Source of the DNA: Crambe crambe
Taxonomy: Eukaryota > Porifera > Demospongiae > Poecilosclerida > Crambeidae
Assembly (NCBI GenBank): GCA_963924555.1
Contig: OZ004582.1
Span: forward strand, 9,147,927 to 9,211,926
Length of the DNA stretch: 64,000 bases
Direction of reading: 5' to 3'
Below the pieces are notes generated by a model. That model was given only the letters and a program-made list of their open reading frames with translations, had not been told where the DNA came from and did no database searches. Positions within the stretch are counted from its first letter, which is position 1, and each line of letters starts with the position of its first letter. This document shows, piece after piece, positions 20,571 to 32,832 of the stretch. A program made the translations under genes and the position numbers.

Positions 20571-23500
20571 ATGTGGAATTGCAAGGCGTTAGGGATCGAG
20601 CTTGCCTTGGTGGCTCTGTTTGGCGTGATGACTGTCGGTTTCATCATCACGTAAGGTTTAATTTGCTAACTAGAAATGAGTCTGAGCTATAATAGCAAGT
20701 TTGCTACTTTCTTGCTTGATAGGGTTTAGGTAGAATAACTAACTGAATACCAGTATTCCTAAAATCCTAAGATGTCTTTCTTAGTAGCATCTGGCTAGCT
20801 AGTCTAGTATGTGATGTATGGTGGCTTGATGACAATCTATCGTATGGATGTGATCATATGTTTTCCTATTAATATGATCGTATTATTATAATTATGGCAC
20901 AGGTATGTGGTATCCGTTGGTTATGGACATGTATCTCCATACTTCCCCTATATCAGGTGAGTTAATAAACAACGAAGAGATATAAGTCCTATCAAGTGCA
21001 GTATGAGGGAAAAAACCCATTTGCCATTGCTATATCAGCATTTTATGTATCCTGTTTGGATTAAGAAAGGGGATTATTCTAGTGATGAAATTACCTCAAG
21101 AATCCAATCAGGTGTCCCATGATTGCAATGAAGCTAATAAGCCTCGGAGACATGTACCCCTTACCCCTATCTAATCGCCCTAAAAAATGTCAGCATTGTG
21201 AAGTTTTGCTGTGCATACAGTGGAACCCCACTGTTGGGACCTGGAGAAAGTGTCCTGATTAGAGAGGTGTCCTGATTTCAGGGGTGAACTAATACATATT
21301 TCTATTGCATTGGGACGAAACAAAGTGTCCTGATTGTACAAGGTGTCCTGATTTCAGGGTGTCCACATTTAGGGGTTCCACTGTATTCATGTCGTTGATT
21401 ATCATTATGAACAGTGACACAGGCTCTGAACCGCCAGAGAGTTGCGTATTCAGCCTCATTTGCAGTATTGGATCAATACTTGGTAAGTTTTGAAAGTCTC
21501 ATTTACTTGCATTCACTCTTCACCTCAAGTGTTACCCTAAACTTAAATCCCCCTGCTCTCTCCCCCCAAAAATTACAGTTGTATATATATTACTTCCATT
21601 CCCAACTTGGTCTTCTCTGTATAACAATATATGGCACACATTATTGCTATGTAGTTGTGCCAGACATAATTATGTAGTAGTTGAACCCTGGCTTCTTAAT
21701 AAGGTCTTGGGGGAAGCACACTTTGAACTTTGATGCTAAGGCGTTTGTGAATACGTGAAATCCACTACTAAAGTAGTGCCATGATGGAGTTCAGTAGTGT
21801 GTAGAGTGAGTTGTCACATTACAAAACTCCATTACCCATAGACGCTGACAGACAAGGATATGACTTAATTAGTCTATTGAGACACTGAGACTAAATTCTG
21901 AATTTCAGCGTGCTATATGCTTACATATTTGGAATCATGTGATCTATAATCATTATGCTTTAGTCAGCACATTATTGTGTGTGCATATGAATTAGTAATC
22001 ATAAACTGTAAATTTCCCCTCCTTCCTCCCTCACTCACTCCCTCCAGTTCTACTGATCACAGTCATTCGATACAAACACATTGCTGAGTTTTTCTATAAC
22101 ACCAGAGTCAATCTAAAGTGCCTCAACATTGCTTCCACCATGCTGGGTGTCCTCTGTGTCTTTGGTCTCTTGCTTGTGGGGAGTTTCCAGGTAATTCATG
22201 TTTATAACATAATTACTATGTGACGTACCAGGGATGCATTTAAGAATATCCTATGGAGTACTTTAATCAAACTAGGCAACCAAATCTCAAGGGGAGGTCT
22301 CCCCCACCCTAATGTAGCCCTGAGTACTAAATATATTAGTGAATGAGTTATGTGGAATAGATGCATGTCCCTGCAGCATTTGATTTCAGTGCCAAGGCCA
22401 TGTCCAAAAAATTTTCATACTATTACGCATGTAGCACAAATTTGTTCAAATATCTTAGGAAAACAAGGTGAAAACCATCCATTTCCTTGGTGCCTTCATG
22501 GTCTTTGGGTTTGGATCGCTCTTTGCCTGGCTCCAGCTGATCATCGGCTACAAAATATACCACAGCAACTTGAGCAATAATAAATTTCTGAAGTGTGTTC
22601 TCATATTCAGACTCGTCCTCTGTCTTATCTGCACATTTGCCTTCATTGGAAGTGAGTTGTATATGGAGAAGGAAGAGGCCCTGTATTAGGAATGGACCAT
22701 AATTATTCACAAAAAGGTCTAAATAGCACCTCATCCCAGCCCATCTTTGTCCCAAGCCTAGTACATAGTGTATATTATTTATACCTCCATGAATATGGTC
22801 CACATAGCAGTGAGTGAGTCTTTTTGACCAGTGAGCACCCTTAATAAATACATCATAACATTTGAGTCACAGCGAGCGAGTTCTAAAATTGACTTTTGTT
22901 CTATTTCTAAAGAACAAAAATCAATTTTAGAACTCGTTTTTTTCTTATGTTAGCGAATGAATTTTTGGTTTTTGAACATTCTCTGTAGATGTAATAATTC
23001 TTCTGAGAACCTGTAGAGTAAGGGTAGAAGAGAAAGAAGAGTTTTAGTTTGTACAATCTTATGACCTTTGACCTGCCATCCCTACTTAGAGAGTGCTAGC
23101 GCACCCTCTGATATATATATTTAAAATTTCAATGAGTCATGCATGACCTGAGAGTCAGCTCGCTCGCTGCAATTATATTATTTAGATGCCTAATTATTGT
23201 ATGCTACAGCTGTGGTGTTCACACCAATCTCCTTGACCCACTATACTAAACATCCAGATGACTGTACGCACTGTTGGACACAAGCAAATGGGGTAAGTGA
23301 TGGTGAGATTACTGGCTCCATACGGGATCAGTCTCCCCTAATCCTAGTTTCTACGGTTCATTCAAGGTCTATACGAATTGTAGCTAAGGGAAAGAGGATG
23401 ACCAGAGAATGGAGGCGTGTGTAATAATTGGAAGACAATAATAATCGGATCATATGTACCCCTTGAAAATGACTGCTAAATTTAAGTGCCTAGATTGATT

Positions 23501-23860
23501 GCTGTCGTTTGACTCGTTTCATGCTTAGTGCTATGAGTCAAAGGGGAACAGGAACATACACTAAAAATAAAGGGGGGAGGAAAGCTTTGCCCCTTAATTA
23601 ATTAAAGCACTAATTATCATCCCATATGCTTCATACATGCACAGTTGACAGGCTACGCTCTCCACATCATCAGTACAGTATGTGAATGGATCATGTGTCT
23701 GGCCTTTCTCCTCTACTTCCTCACATTCCACCAGGACTTCGTGGAAATCTCCGTCAATGTTTCTGTCCAGCCTCGATACTACCAAACTGAGTTGGGCAGT
23801 GGAGCTGCAGACACTCCTCCCACAGGAGCTACTGTCACTGAAAGAACTCCTCTCACATGA
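20571..23860 (+). CDS. DRAM-family membrane protein, copy E
   Basis: Exons 20571-20650, 20903-20956, 21415-21482, 22048-22190, 22459-22651, 23210-23292, 23645-23860; 278 aa. It ends the tandem array. Motifs match B-D ([55 protein letters not shown]). The tail is three codons shorter (DTPPTGATVTERTPLT). Intron 2 contains a mariner-type MITE and intron 5 a foldback repeat, neither present in the other copies. Exons 2 and 3 resemble copy B more than C and D, matching the absence of the intron 6 element. Confidence 0.88.
21218..21383. mobile_element. Mariner-type MITE with TA duplication
   Basis: The ends CAGTGGAACCCCACTG and GGGGTTCCACTG are inverted; TA flanks both sides. Copy D at the same intron position (near 16907) reads GCATATTTTCATG with one TA, so the insertion and the TA duplication are directly shown. 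Internally it repeats GTGTCCTGATT several times. There is no ORF. Confidence 0.85.
22864..23170. repeat. Foldback repeat in intron 5 of copy E
   Basis: Arms 22877-22902 and 22911-22936 pair over 26 bp with one mismatch around an 8-nt loop (CGAGTTCTAAAATTGA on the left arm). AGCGAGCGAG near the start and CTCGCTCGCTG at 23159 form a second, outer inverted pair. It is absent from the other copies. The class is unknown; a hairpin-forming insertion is likely. Confidence 0.6.
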
Positions 23861-24974
23861 TTATCATGTGACTATGTACATGTGTATACAATTAAGCAGT
23901 GTGATTCTCTTGAACATAATTATAATTCTGATGTTGTGTGCTCATCATTTTTCATGTACTAACACCATAAACCTTTTTGGAGATTATTGAGAATACCTAG
24001 CGCTACTTGGATATTATTTAAAACTAACATAGCTAGGTTCTGTCATGCACTCTGTCACGTCAGGGGAGCATCTATGTACCATTAGGGCAACTAGGGTACT
24101 TGCCCCAGTAAAATTTTCAAAACTGTTTGCTAGCCTGAAGCCTGAAGGAAACTTAATGAGGAAATTCATAGGATGCACAAGGGCACGGCACTTGTTTGTC
24201 ATGAAATGTGCCGCCATGCCCTTGCAAAATTAATAATACACTGCGTTTCCTCTTAGAAAGCGTAAGGGAAATCTTTAGTTCAGTTTCCCAATGAATCATT
24301 TTACTAGTGGTCAAAATGTTTCCACCACAAGCATGCAACCCACACCAAATCCAGCTAGTTTGTCTGCAGCCAAACAAATAATAATATGGCACTGAATTAA
24401 ATTAAATTAAAAATTAGCTACAGTCATATACTGTAGGCTTAAAATCATTAGTCTTCTAAATTATCATTGTCTCTGTTATTGGTGTGGATGTGATTCGGAT
24501 TCATGAACTTTGAAATTGAGAAGATTTTCCCTCCACAGATGCAGTGGAGGAAAAGAGGCCAATTGTCATCATTGCAACCTGAGTGAGCAGCACTCAAAAT
24601 GCATGGTAAGCCATGGCCAACTGTCAATTGCGGTTGGTGTGAGAGTAGGAGAGGGAAGGAAGACGATGTGTCTACATCAGAGTGGAGCAGAGGGCAGGAT
24701 GGTGGATCAACATCAGAGTCCTGTAATTGTATGTCTCTCTAATTAGGTGGAATTGGGACATGGTGGAGTGGCCCTTAATAGAGAGGTGGTCTCATTTATA
24801 GGGTGGTCTGATTAAACAGGTTTCACTATAAAGAATCTGTGGGCATAAATGTAGGAATAACTTCCTGATTTGGGGAGGGGGGGGGGGGGGGGGGGGCATC
24901 CATGTGGCAAAAAATTAATGGATCATTTGCTTATTGTGTTTGGAATACTTTCTTCATCACTACAACTATAGCTA
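23861..24974. other. Gap between DRAM-like E and the TANGO1-like gene
   Basis: No gene. It carries the array's 3' flank (to about 24460), the shared block 24478-24730 (with GCAGTGGAGGAAAAGAGGCC), a degenerate MITE at about 24745-24832 ending AACAGGTTTCACTA, and a poly-G run at 24877-24896. Confidence 0.6.
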
Positions 24975-26724
24975 CTAACAATAATCACTGACTTTATAAT
25001 CACTCTCATCTCCATTATAAAATGGTGGTGATGGTTTGATCACTGACATAGACTGCTGAGAAGTGGTACTCATATAGTGGCTTGTTTGGCTTGAAGAGCT
25101 GTCATTTGAGCTTCTATCGAAACTTTTCACAGTTGAAAGGCATTTTTGCTTGTTTGGGATATTGGAGTCATTTGCTGAGCTGGAGATACTTGAAGAGGTT
25201 TGTTGATTGGTGGTGGTGGTGGTGGTTGGGATGCTTGTTATGCTGTAAAGACTTGAAGAGCTGTCACTCGCTATGCTGCAGGTACTTGAAGAACTGTCAT
25301 GTGACTCGTTGACAACAAAGACATCATTCTTTTGTTGAGTTGGGGTGTTACTACTTCCTGGGCTAGAGATATCTGAAGAGTTTTGTTGAGCAATAGGGGT
25401 TGGACCGTTGGGTTTGCCTGCTGGTCTGGTAGGATTCGGGTAGCAACTGGGATGCTTGTGACCCTGCTCCCATTTTGAACAACCGACAAGAAGGGGGCGA
25501 TTTTCTCCATCGTAAAAAGACTCAAATTCCTGTGATCATGTGATAACAAAAGAAGATTAATCTCCTGCACCAAGGTAGTTACTAACCATATTATCTAACT
25601 AGCTACTGGTAGCTATAGTCTACCTCAAGGAAATCGTAAAGCTTCTCATTTTGCTCAAGAGCTTTCCGGACATTGTTCTTCACTCCATCATCGATCAACT
25701 TGTTGTGTATTTGATCCTTAAATATTCCCATTACAAAGTTAGAAACTTCAATCTGACTTTTGAGAATTTTGATCTTGGACTTCAAACTTTTATTTTCAGC
25801 TATTGTGATAATATTGATTATAGCTGGCCATAATAATATTACAGTGGAAGCTCCAGTAAAGGGACACTCTGAAAAGAGGACAAACCTCTCAATGATACAC
25901 TCTATACAAAATAACTCTCTACAAAGGACAAAAGGCTGGATCCCAAGTGTGTCCATTAATTTCGGAGGTTCCACTGTGTGCCATCTTTTCTTACCATAGA
26001 CCATGTTTTTGTAAGCTGATATTTTTATGATGCTATTGGTGAGCATGGTAACCACATCACTGAAGGCATCATTCTGCTGTGATAGCTTATCAACAAGTCC
26101 TGCCATCTCAATCACTTGATCCATCAGCTCTCGCTGAGCATTCAATGACACCTTGACTGTGGCGTCCATTTCATTTTGCTCTTTCATGAGATCTGAAAGT
26201 TTTTCATGCTCTTGAAAAAGTTGTGTAGCTGAGAGAAAAATTTTGATTGTAACAAAAAACAACAAAAAACAATCTAATTTCTTAATAGTTACCTATTTGG
26301 TCAAGGTGTTTGGTTTTACTCTTGTTGATAAAGAAAATGGTTAAATTCAGGAGTAACATCAAAATGACACAAGAATAATACAAGATACTCATCATCTACA
26401 TTTAAAATTAAAATTTGACGCATTTATCACAAAGAATTGATGGCTTACATTATTGGTGAGCCACTGTAACCATTGCAAATCTGCTATTATAGGGACAACT
26501 AGTGTCGTCGTAGGGACAGCTGTTGTCATATCTATTGAGACAGTTGCCGTTGCTGTCAGTGGGACAGCCATTGTTGATGTCAGAGAGTCAGCCATTGTTG
26601 TTGTGGTAGGGGTAGCCATTGTTAGTGTCGTCAGAGGGATAGCCATTGTTGTTGTTGGTGTACTGGTTGTGGTCATAGGGACAACCATTGTAGGGACAGC
26701 CATTGTTGTTGACGTGGAGACAGC

Positions 26725-26757
<33 letters not shown>

Positions 26758-27872
26758 AGAGACAGGGATAGACTTTGTCATTACCGTAGGGATAATTACT
26801 GCAATTGTGGGGATAGCCATTGTTGTTGCTGTAGGGGTAGCTATTGTAAGGACAGCCATTGTAGATGTTGTTTCAGGAACAGCCATAGTCGTAGGGATAG
26901 CCATTGCTGTCATGGTAACAGCCTTCGTTGTCGCCATAGAGATATCTACTGTTGTTATGGGGACAGCTAGTGATGTCATTGTAGTTGTTGGGACAACCAT
27001 TGCTGTCATGGTGACGGCTACAGCAAATGTTGTATTGGTAGTGTTGTAAATACAGCTGATGAAAGTAGGAGTGGCAACAGGAGAAGATAAAACGTGAGGG
27101 ACAAGGGAAGAGTCGTGTGTGGATGGTGGGACTTTAGTACAAATTGTACCAGCACTGAAATCCTAGAGATAAAAGTTGCAACAGTAAGCTGGCTATCACA
27201 ATTAAATGGACAAGCTTTAGCTACCTGCATGACGTGTTGTGGAATGCAGTGGATTATCATCTCCTTCACAGCTATGGGACTGATGAAACCTCGTTTGCCC
27301 GAAATCTGTATGTGATGTTATAAGTTAACTTAAAGCTAGTAACATATATAGCTAGCTACCAAGTAGAGAAGAAGAAAAAGACGAAAATTAGTAACTCTTA
27401 ATTCTAACTTACCTCGCCCTCCCAAATTTCTCCATCTTGATTCCAAAAGCTTACCACTGACAAGATTCTGACTAAAGCATTCGAGGGTTGCATTTTCGAG
27501 ATAATTTTAACTGTGGCTCGAGAGGGATATGATATGAATCCATCCTCATCTGATGTGTAATGCTTTATTGTATAACCGTGTGAAATAGGTCCTGAAAGAA
27601 AACATAGCTAACATAACAGAATTGGTTTATAACTTTGATATATTCTTAAGGATAGCTAGCTAAAGCTTGGGCTATTGTGGGACCTTGAAGAATTATAATA
27701 TGTATTTAACTAGTTAGGTAGTAATTGACTTACTACTGCAATCAAAGTTGCAACATAACTTCTTGTGATATGGAAACCTTCTGATGCCGCACTCACTCAA
27801 TTCGTTCGCATATCTGGTGATGCACAGAATGGATGCGGCACTCCAAAACAGCATGAAGGGCCCCGATAACAT
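24975..27872 (-). CDS. TANGO1/MIA3-like ER exit-site cargo receptor
   Basis: Eight exons on the minus strand (27872-27734, 27591-27413, 27305-27225, 27162-26449, 26395-26293, 26228-25995, 25799-25624, 25529-24975), all phases consistent, give 726 aa. Order: signal peptide (MLSGPFMLFWSAASILC); MIA-type SH3-like domain about 38-120 with KLCCNFDCSRPI (MIA/TANGO1: LCxDxECxxPI), DEDGFISYPSRATVKIISK, WEGEISGKRGFISP; Thr-rich MAVPTT repeats about 150-355; one membrane helix about 374-393 (ILYYSCVILMLLLNLTIFF); coiled coil about 400-542; Ser-rich tail. TANGO1 loads bulky cargo such as collagen at ER exit sites. It is much shorter than human TANGO1 (about 1,900 aa), and the C-terminal proline-rich COPII-binding region is not evident. 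The domain order is seen; the function is inferred. Confidence 0.8.
25842..25976. repeat. Mariner-like MITE in an intron of the TANGO1-like gene
   Basis: CAGTGGAAGCTCCAGTAAAG on the left, TTCGGAGGTTCCACTG on the right. The left flank is TTA, the right flank TG. Internal CTACAAAGGACAAAAGGCTG is shared with other copies in the window. Confidence 0.75.
26480..27000 (-). repeat. Coding repeat: Thr-rich luminal linker
   Basis: Imperfect tandem units of about 18-36 bp encode variants of T-x-A-V-P-T-T, with a run of ten Thr near 26720-26755. The frame stays open throughout the exon 27162-26449. Length differences between alleles are likely, since slippage here does not break the frame. Confidence 0.75.
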
Positions 27873-28111
27873 TATTGATTCTTGAATTCTTCAATTCTTC
27901 AAAGAGTAAGTAAAAATGATCGCGAAATAGCGGTAGTACTGTGAAACGCGCGAAGCTCGCGTATTATTTAATTCCATGGTAACTTATACGCGCATGCGCA
28001 TTATGATGACCTTAATACAATAAAGCTTGATAAAGTAAAAGAAGGGGGGAAAAGCATACATAGCTACAATAAAAAGTATACTAGGTAATGTAGTTCATAT
28101 CTATCTTCTTT

Positions 28112-31100
28112 TTAGGTGCATTCAGTAAAGATCAGCTCATTAGGAGTGCCAGTGGGAACGTTAGTGATCTTATCCTTGGTGGAACTGAGCGGAAAGAAGT
28201 ACATTATTAATCAACTCTGATATAATTATATGACTACTGGTTTTTTAATCTTGTAAATGTGACTGCCAGACCTATGTATGTAGCTATTTTCTCCTATACT
28301 ATACCCACATTGCTCCTCACATTATTACTGCGTTATGAGAGGTCCATAACTCACATGCTCTTAATGTGAGCCCTCATAGCCAGTGGATCATCATAGGCAT
28401 CTGTCTGGGAGAGAATCTTGGCGATCACTCCAGCAACATGAGGAGAAGCCATTGAGGTACCAGAGAAAGCAGCAGTACCTCCATTGGGTGTGGTAGAGAT
28501 AATGTCCACACCCTAGAAAGAGGGGGTAGAGGAAGCTTTAATTGTAGTACTGTAGTTATTATAACTCGTACTCTAATATAATTTGCTTACTGGGCCAATA
28601 ATATCGACACAATCACCATAGTTACTGAAACTGGCCATTCTGTCTGATACATCACTGGCTGCAACTGTCACACTGAAATAAAAAATAAAATAAATATTCA
28701 TCCACAGACTTAGCTATGTAGCTAGCTATAAATTACGATGCTAAATAATTGGATGAGCATCTGATTGCAGTTGCAATGTATGTAGATATGTTATTGTGTA
28801 TCAGTAAGGCATTAGCAAATTTTCTACATTCACTCTTCACCCTGACTTTCTTAATTCTGGACTAGTAGATTCTTGATTCATTATCTCTCCAATAATTCCA
28901 TCAAGAATTGAGCAAGTTAGCTATGGCGGTCCCCAGATGAAAGTGAACGCAATTTACAGCAGGACTGCTGATAATCCTGTCCCCTCCTCACTATCACCTC
29001 CCCCATCTCCCAAGGGGAATGCTGTCAAGTGAGGTGTGGTAGTAACAAGCAGGGTTCACCCCAGTACTAATTGGACCATTGTATCAGGTGAATCCCTAGT
29101 GAGGAAATCAATGTGGACATTCTGTACCAGTTTTAGGGGTGAGTTAATAACTATGGTATGGGTATAGAGGTTTCTGTGTTTCAAAAGTCCACACTGAGGG
29201 CTAAAGTGCACATTTAAAATTCGTCTTGAATCCAGGCTCGCTTTTCTCCTACCCTGCGAAAAAATCAGGCCTGGGTATGAGGCTAGTTTAGAATATACAA
29301 TTGAGTAACTATTTATTGTAGTGAAATATTATGTAACTATTATACTTACACATCTGTTGCACTTGCTGGAGACCTAATGCAAGCAGAACCATACTCATTT
29401 CCAGCAGCCACTACCATATGCACACCCTATCCATATGTACATATGAGCATATAACCACACCCTTCAAAGGGAAGGGTTAGTTCTTAACTCACAGCTGCGA
29501 CACAAGCATTTGCAGCATCATTCATGGCAGTGGATAGTCCTCCTCCAAGAGACATGCTATTATTGGAAGAAAAAAATTAATGTAGCTCACTACATAGCTA
29601 CATGAAATTTAACTTCCTATACAGAGGAACCTCCGAATGATGGACACACTTGCAACCCAGCCTTCTGTCATTTGGAGAGAGGTTATTCTCTTTTGGAAGT
29701 AATTATACAATACAAAGGTACTTTTTATTGAGAGGTGTGTCCTCTTTCAGTGTGTTCTTTATTGGAGGTTCCATTGTAAAACAGACTCACTTTCCAACAG
29801 ACTTCTTTCCTGGACCTCCGCCTTGTTGTGCTGTCCAGTTGATTCCATCAATCACACCCCTAAAGAAGAAAAATCATAATAAAGATCCTGTTTAATATTA
29901 CAACTATAGGAAGCCATATGTATGAAAGCCAATTAAGAAGAATAGTTAATATTTCCCAACAGTTCTCCAACAGTTTTCTGATTATTAAAGATATAGCAAC
30001 GTGATATTAATTCAAGTGTTCTATAGGTAACCACTCCCTAGCTAACTACTTACTGGAAGGAGCCAGAGCCTCCAGCATTGAGCACACGAACAGCAACAGA
30101 TGTGGCAGATCTCGCAAGACCATAGGTGTTAGCCATAACAGTTCCTAGGGTACGTAGGTGTGCGTGATTAAAATGGACCATTTAATTATCACATTCAATG
30201 AAATAATTATCATGTGCAATTGTTTTGAATTCGGCAGTAGCTGCTAGAAGTAAGTCGTTCTGCTTGCACTGAATCTCCATAGTAATGCATAGCTAGCTGG
30301 CTAGTTGCTAGTAATGGAAGCCCATTCCCTGAGATGATGGGGAGGAAGAAGGCATAGAGGGGACTCCAGAGGGAAGAATCATAATATCATCTTATTTTAA
30401 ACAAACAAACAAACAAACAAACAAACAAACAAACAAACAAACAAACAAACAAACAAACAAACAAACAAACAAACAAGATGTAAACAAACCAAAATGAACA
30501 AAACAATAAAAAGCTCACCTTAAAGACTAATGCTTACCTGCTACATGAGTTCCATGTCCATTGGGGTCACCATTAGAAGGGGGAGGGTTGTCAATGAAGT
30601 CCACACCCCTACTGGCACGCCCTTCGAAGAGTGGGTGGGTCTCATCAATCCCACTGGAAGGAATCAATTAAATTACCCAAGCACTAATAGTTACTAATCA
30701 CTTACGTGTCTATAATGTAGACAGTGACACCTTCTCCCTCTGCAAAGAGATTTAAAAAAATGAAAATTCATGGAGCAACAAATGTGTGAAATACCTTTGT
30801 TTTCATGTATTAGCTAATTTTCAAAACCACAATACCACAAAGAATTTATCTCACGAAAATTTATAGTTACATTCACAATAGTAACACATCTCAGTACTTT
30901 TAAGCTTATGAGCTCACCTCCTTTGTCGTGACTGTACTCATTTGGTGGGTCATTGGGGTTGGTGTTCCAGTCACGGAGAGTTGTGCGAACTAGACCCCAT
31001 GTGGCCCCAGTCTGGAGTTCACAATCTGCCACCTGAGAAGCTTTGACCACCTGGTTCCTCTCTACGTACTTCACCTCCTTCATGAAGCGGATTTCTTCCA

Positions 31101-32592
31101 CAACCCTGAATGTAGAAATCTAGCTAGCATTGGCTATTTCGTATGCAATCATATAAACTGTGGAACCTCACAATTACCAGACACTTTTTTGATCATGTGA
31201 GTCCATGGCCGGAGGCACTGCTATGGCTGGTACAGCCAGAGTTTTTTGTTTTGTTTTGTTTTGTGTGTGTACATGCATGTGTGTGTATGCAATTTGAATT
31301 TAAAAAATGACTTATAAGTTAGTACATGGCATTGCCTAGATCATACCAGATTGAAATCGAATCAATAACATTAATATTACTGCCCCCCAGATGGTAGCTA
31401 TGCATGGCCGTACCACTACAAATGAGCTAGTTCCAGCTCTAGAGTCACACAGTGGAGAACCTCCAATAAAGCGAGAAGAGGACAGACCTCCTCCCTCTAT
31501 ATAAAATAACCTTGAAAAGAGGACAACCACTCTACAAATTTTGTCCTAGAGGTTCAACTGTATGGGTTCCAAGGACTGTTATATTTTTATCTGATCTTAC
31601 ATAACACTTTTGAATTATCACTCAACTGTTGCCCACTGCAAACGACCCCAACTACAACTATACACTATAATACAACTAAAAAGAGTAAGATTGTCTGCAA
31701 AAGATTAATAGTCTCTAGCCCTTATATAGCTAGTCATGCAGTATTCACCAGATCGCACACACACCCTTGACTTACTTTTCATCCATCACACCAGCATAGC
31801 CTCTGAAGTGCTTGTCAGCAATCTGCCACTCGGAGGTGATCTTGAAGTCAACAGTCCTGTTGTTCATCTTGGAACGGACGATGTCCTTGTGTGCTTCCAC
31901 TATAGAATAAGAGAGTGGCTAGACTTAAATATAATGGTGCTCTTGCCATGGCTAATTCATCTAAGTTGGCCAATAATAATACGTATTACATATCACCCGA
32001 AGTTTGTTTGTTTTTTGAATCATATAGCCATCAGCATGTTCTGTAAAAGGCCAATGAGATCGTTAAAAATGTATTTATTGAGATCCTCCCACTGCTAATG
32101 GTCATATGACATAATAAAATTCATTACAGCTAGTATTTTTTTTAAAAAACTCTAATCATAGTAGTAGCTATTGCTTCATAATTATAGTAGCCAACAGTCA
32201 TGAAGGTCATGATGGTAACCTAGTTATTAATTTTTTGACTGACTAATTATAATTTAATATCATAACTAGCTAGCTAAAATCTCTTCTGGATTCCTTACCA
32301 GCATCATTTCCAATTTCCTCCTTGAATACGACAATGTACTCTCCCTCAATTGCAGTGGGCGAATCGAGCGCCAGAAGAGGAGCTGCAAGATGAATGAATT
32401 AGTTAACTAACTAGCTAACACACTGGTGTTAGCAGTTTACTGCTATTTGTGTAACCCTTGTTTTCAATCATGAATTTTTTTTTTTTTTTTTTTTAAATAA
32501 AAAAAATTTAAAATTAAAAAAACTAGCTCCTTACCTTTCTCTCCGTTTTGGGCGAACGCTACGGCCACGAGTGCGAGAAATAGAAGCTTCAT
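28112..32592 (-). CDS. Secreted subtilisin-like (S8, proteinase K type) protease 1
   Basis: Thirteen exons (32592-32535, 32382-32299, 31899-31776, 31105-30918, 30739-30706, 30653-30538, 30144-30054, 29859-29791, 29556-29493, 29426-29350, 28672-28591, 28512-28355, 28184-28112) encode 405 aa. Signal peptide [16 protein letters not shown]9-type inhibitor propeptide about 34-105 ([23 protein letters not shown]); catalytic domain with Asp162 (VYIIDTGID), His196 (GHGTHVAG), oxyanion Asn286 (AAGNE) and Ser349 ([12 protein letters not shown]). All catalytic residues are present, so an active extracellular endopeptidase is expected. Its tandem neighbour has the same exon plan. Introns hold MITEs at 29632 and 31450 and an (AAAC)n tract. 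Confidence 0.93.
29632..29776. repeat. Mariner-like MITE in S8 protease 1 intron
   Basis: CAGAGGAACCTCCGAATG on the left and TATTGGAGGTTCCATTG on the right, with TA on both sides. S8 protease 2 lacks it in the corresponding intron, so it arrived after the gene duplication. Confidence 0.8.
30399..30476. repeat. (AAAC)n microsatellite
   Basis: About 19 uninterrupted ACAA tetranucleotide units in an intron of S8 protease 1. S8 protease 2 lacks it in the equivalent intron. Confidence 0.95.
31450..31560. repeat. Mariner-like MITE in S8 protease 1 intron 3
   Basis: CAGTGGAGAACCTCCAATAA on the left, TAGAGGTTCAACTG on the right followed by TA. A shorter, decayed member of the same class. Confidence 0.65.
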
Positions 32593-32832
32593 TGTTTCCA
32601 GCGGCGAACAGAGTTAGCACTAAAGATCAAGTCGCTCGGTGTGACGAGAATGATGAAACGTCCGGAAAGGGGGTGGGGCTGGTGGTGAGCGTTAATTAGA
32701 TTCACGTGCGCCACACCCCCTCCATATCATATGGGCATGCGCGCAAGCTAGTAAAAGAAAACCGTGTGAGAAAACAAAAAAAAAAACAGTGTGGATAGAA
32801 AACGTTCTCAATAATAATATAGTTATAAATTT

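Noticed and set aside
25271-25573. Minus-strand ORF starting MVQEINLL as the tail of the coiled-coil gene
   Set aside because: Wrong frame. The frame continuous with the spliced upstream exons starts at 25529 with EFESFYDGENRP and stays open to the stop at 24975.
26453-27049. Plus-strand Val/Ile-rich ORF of 198 codons
   Set aside because: Antisense of the Thr-rich repeat in the TANGO1-like exon; length results from the repeat lacking stops on both strands.
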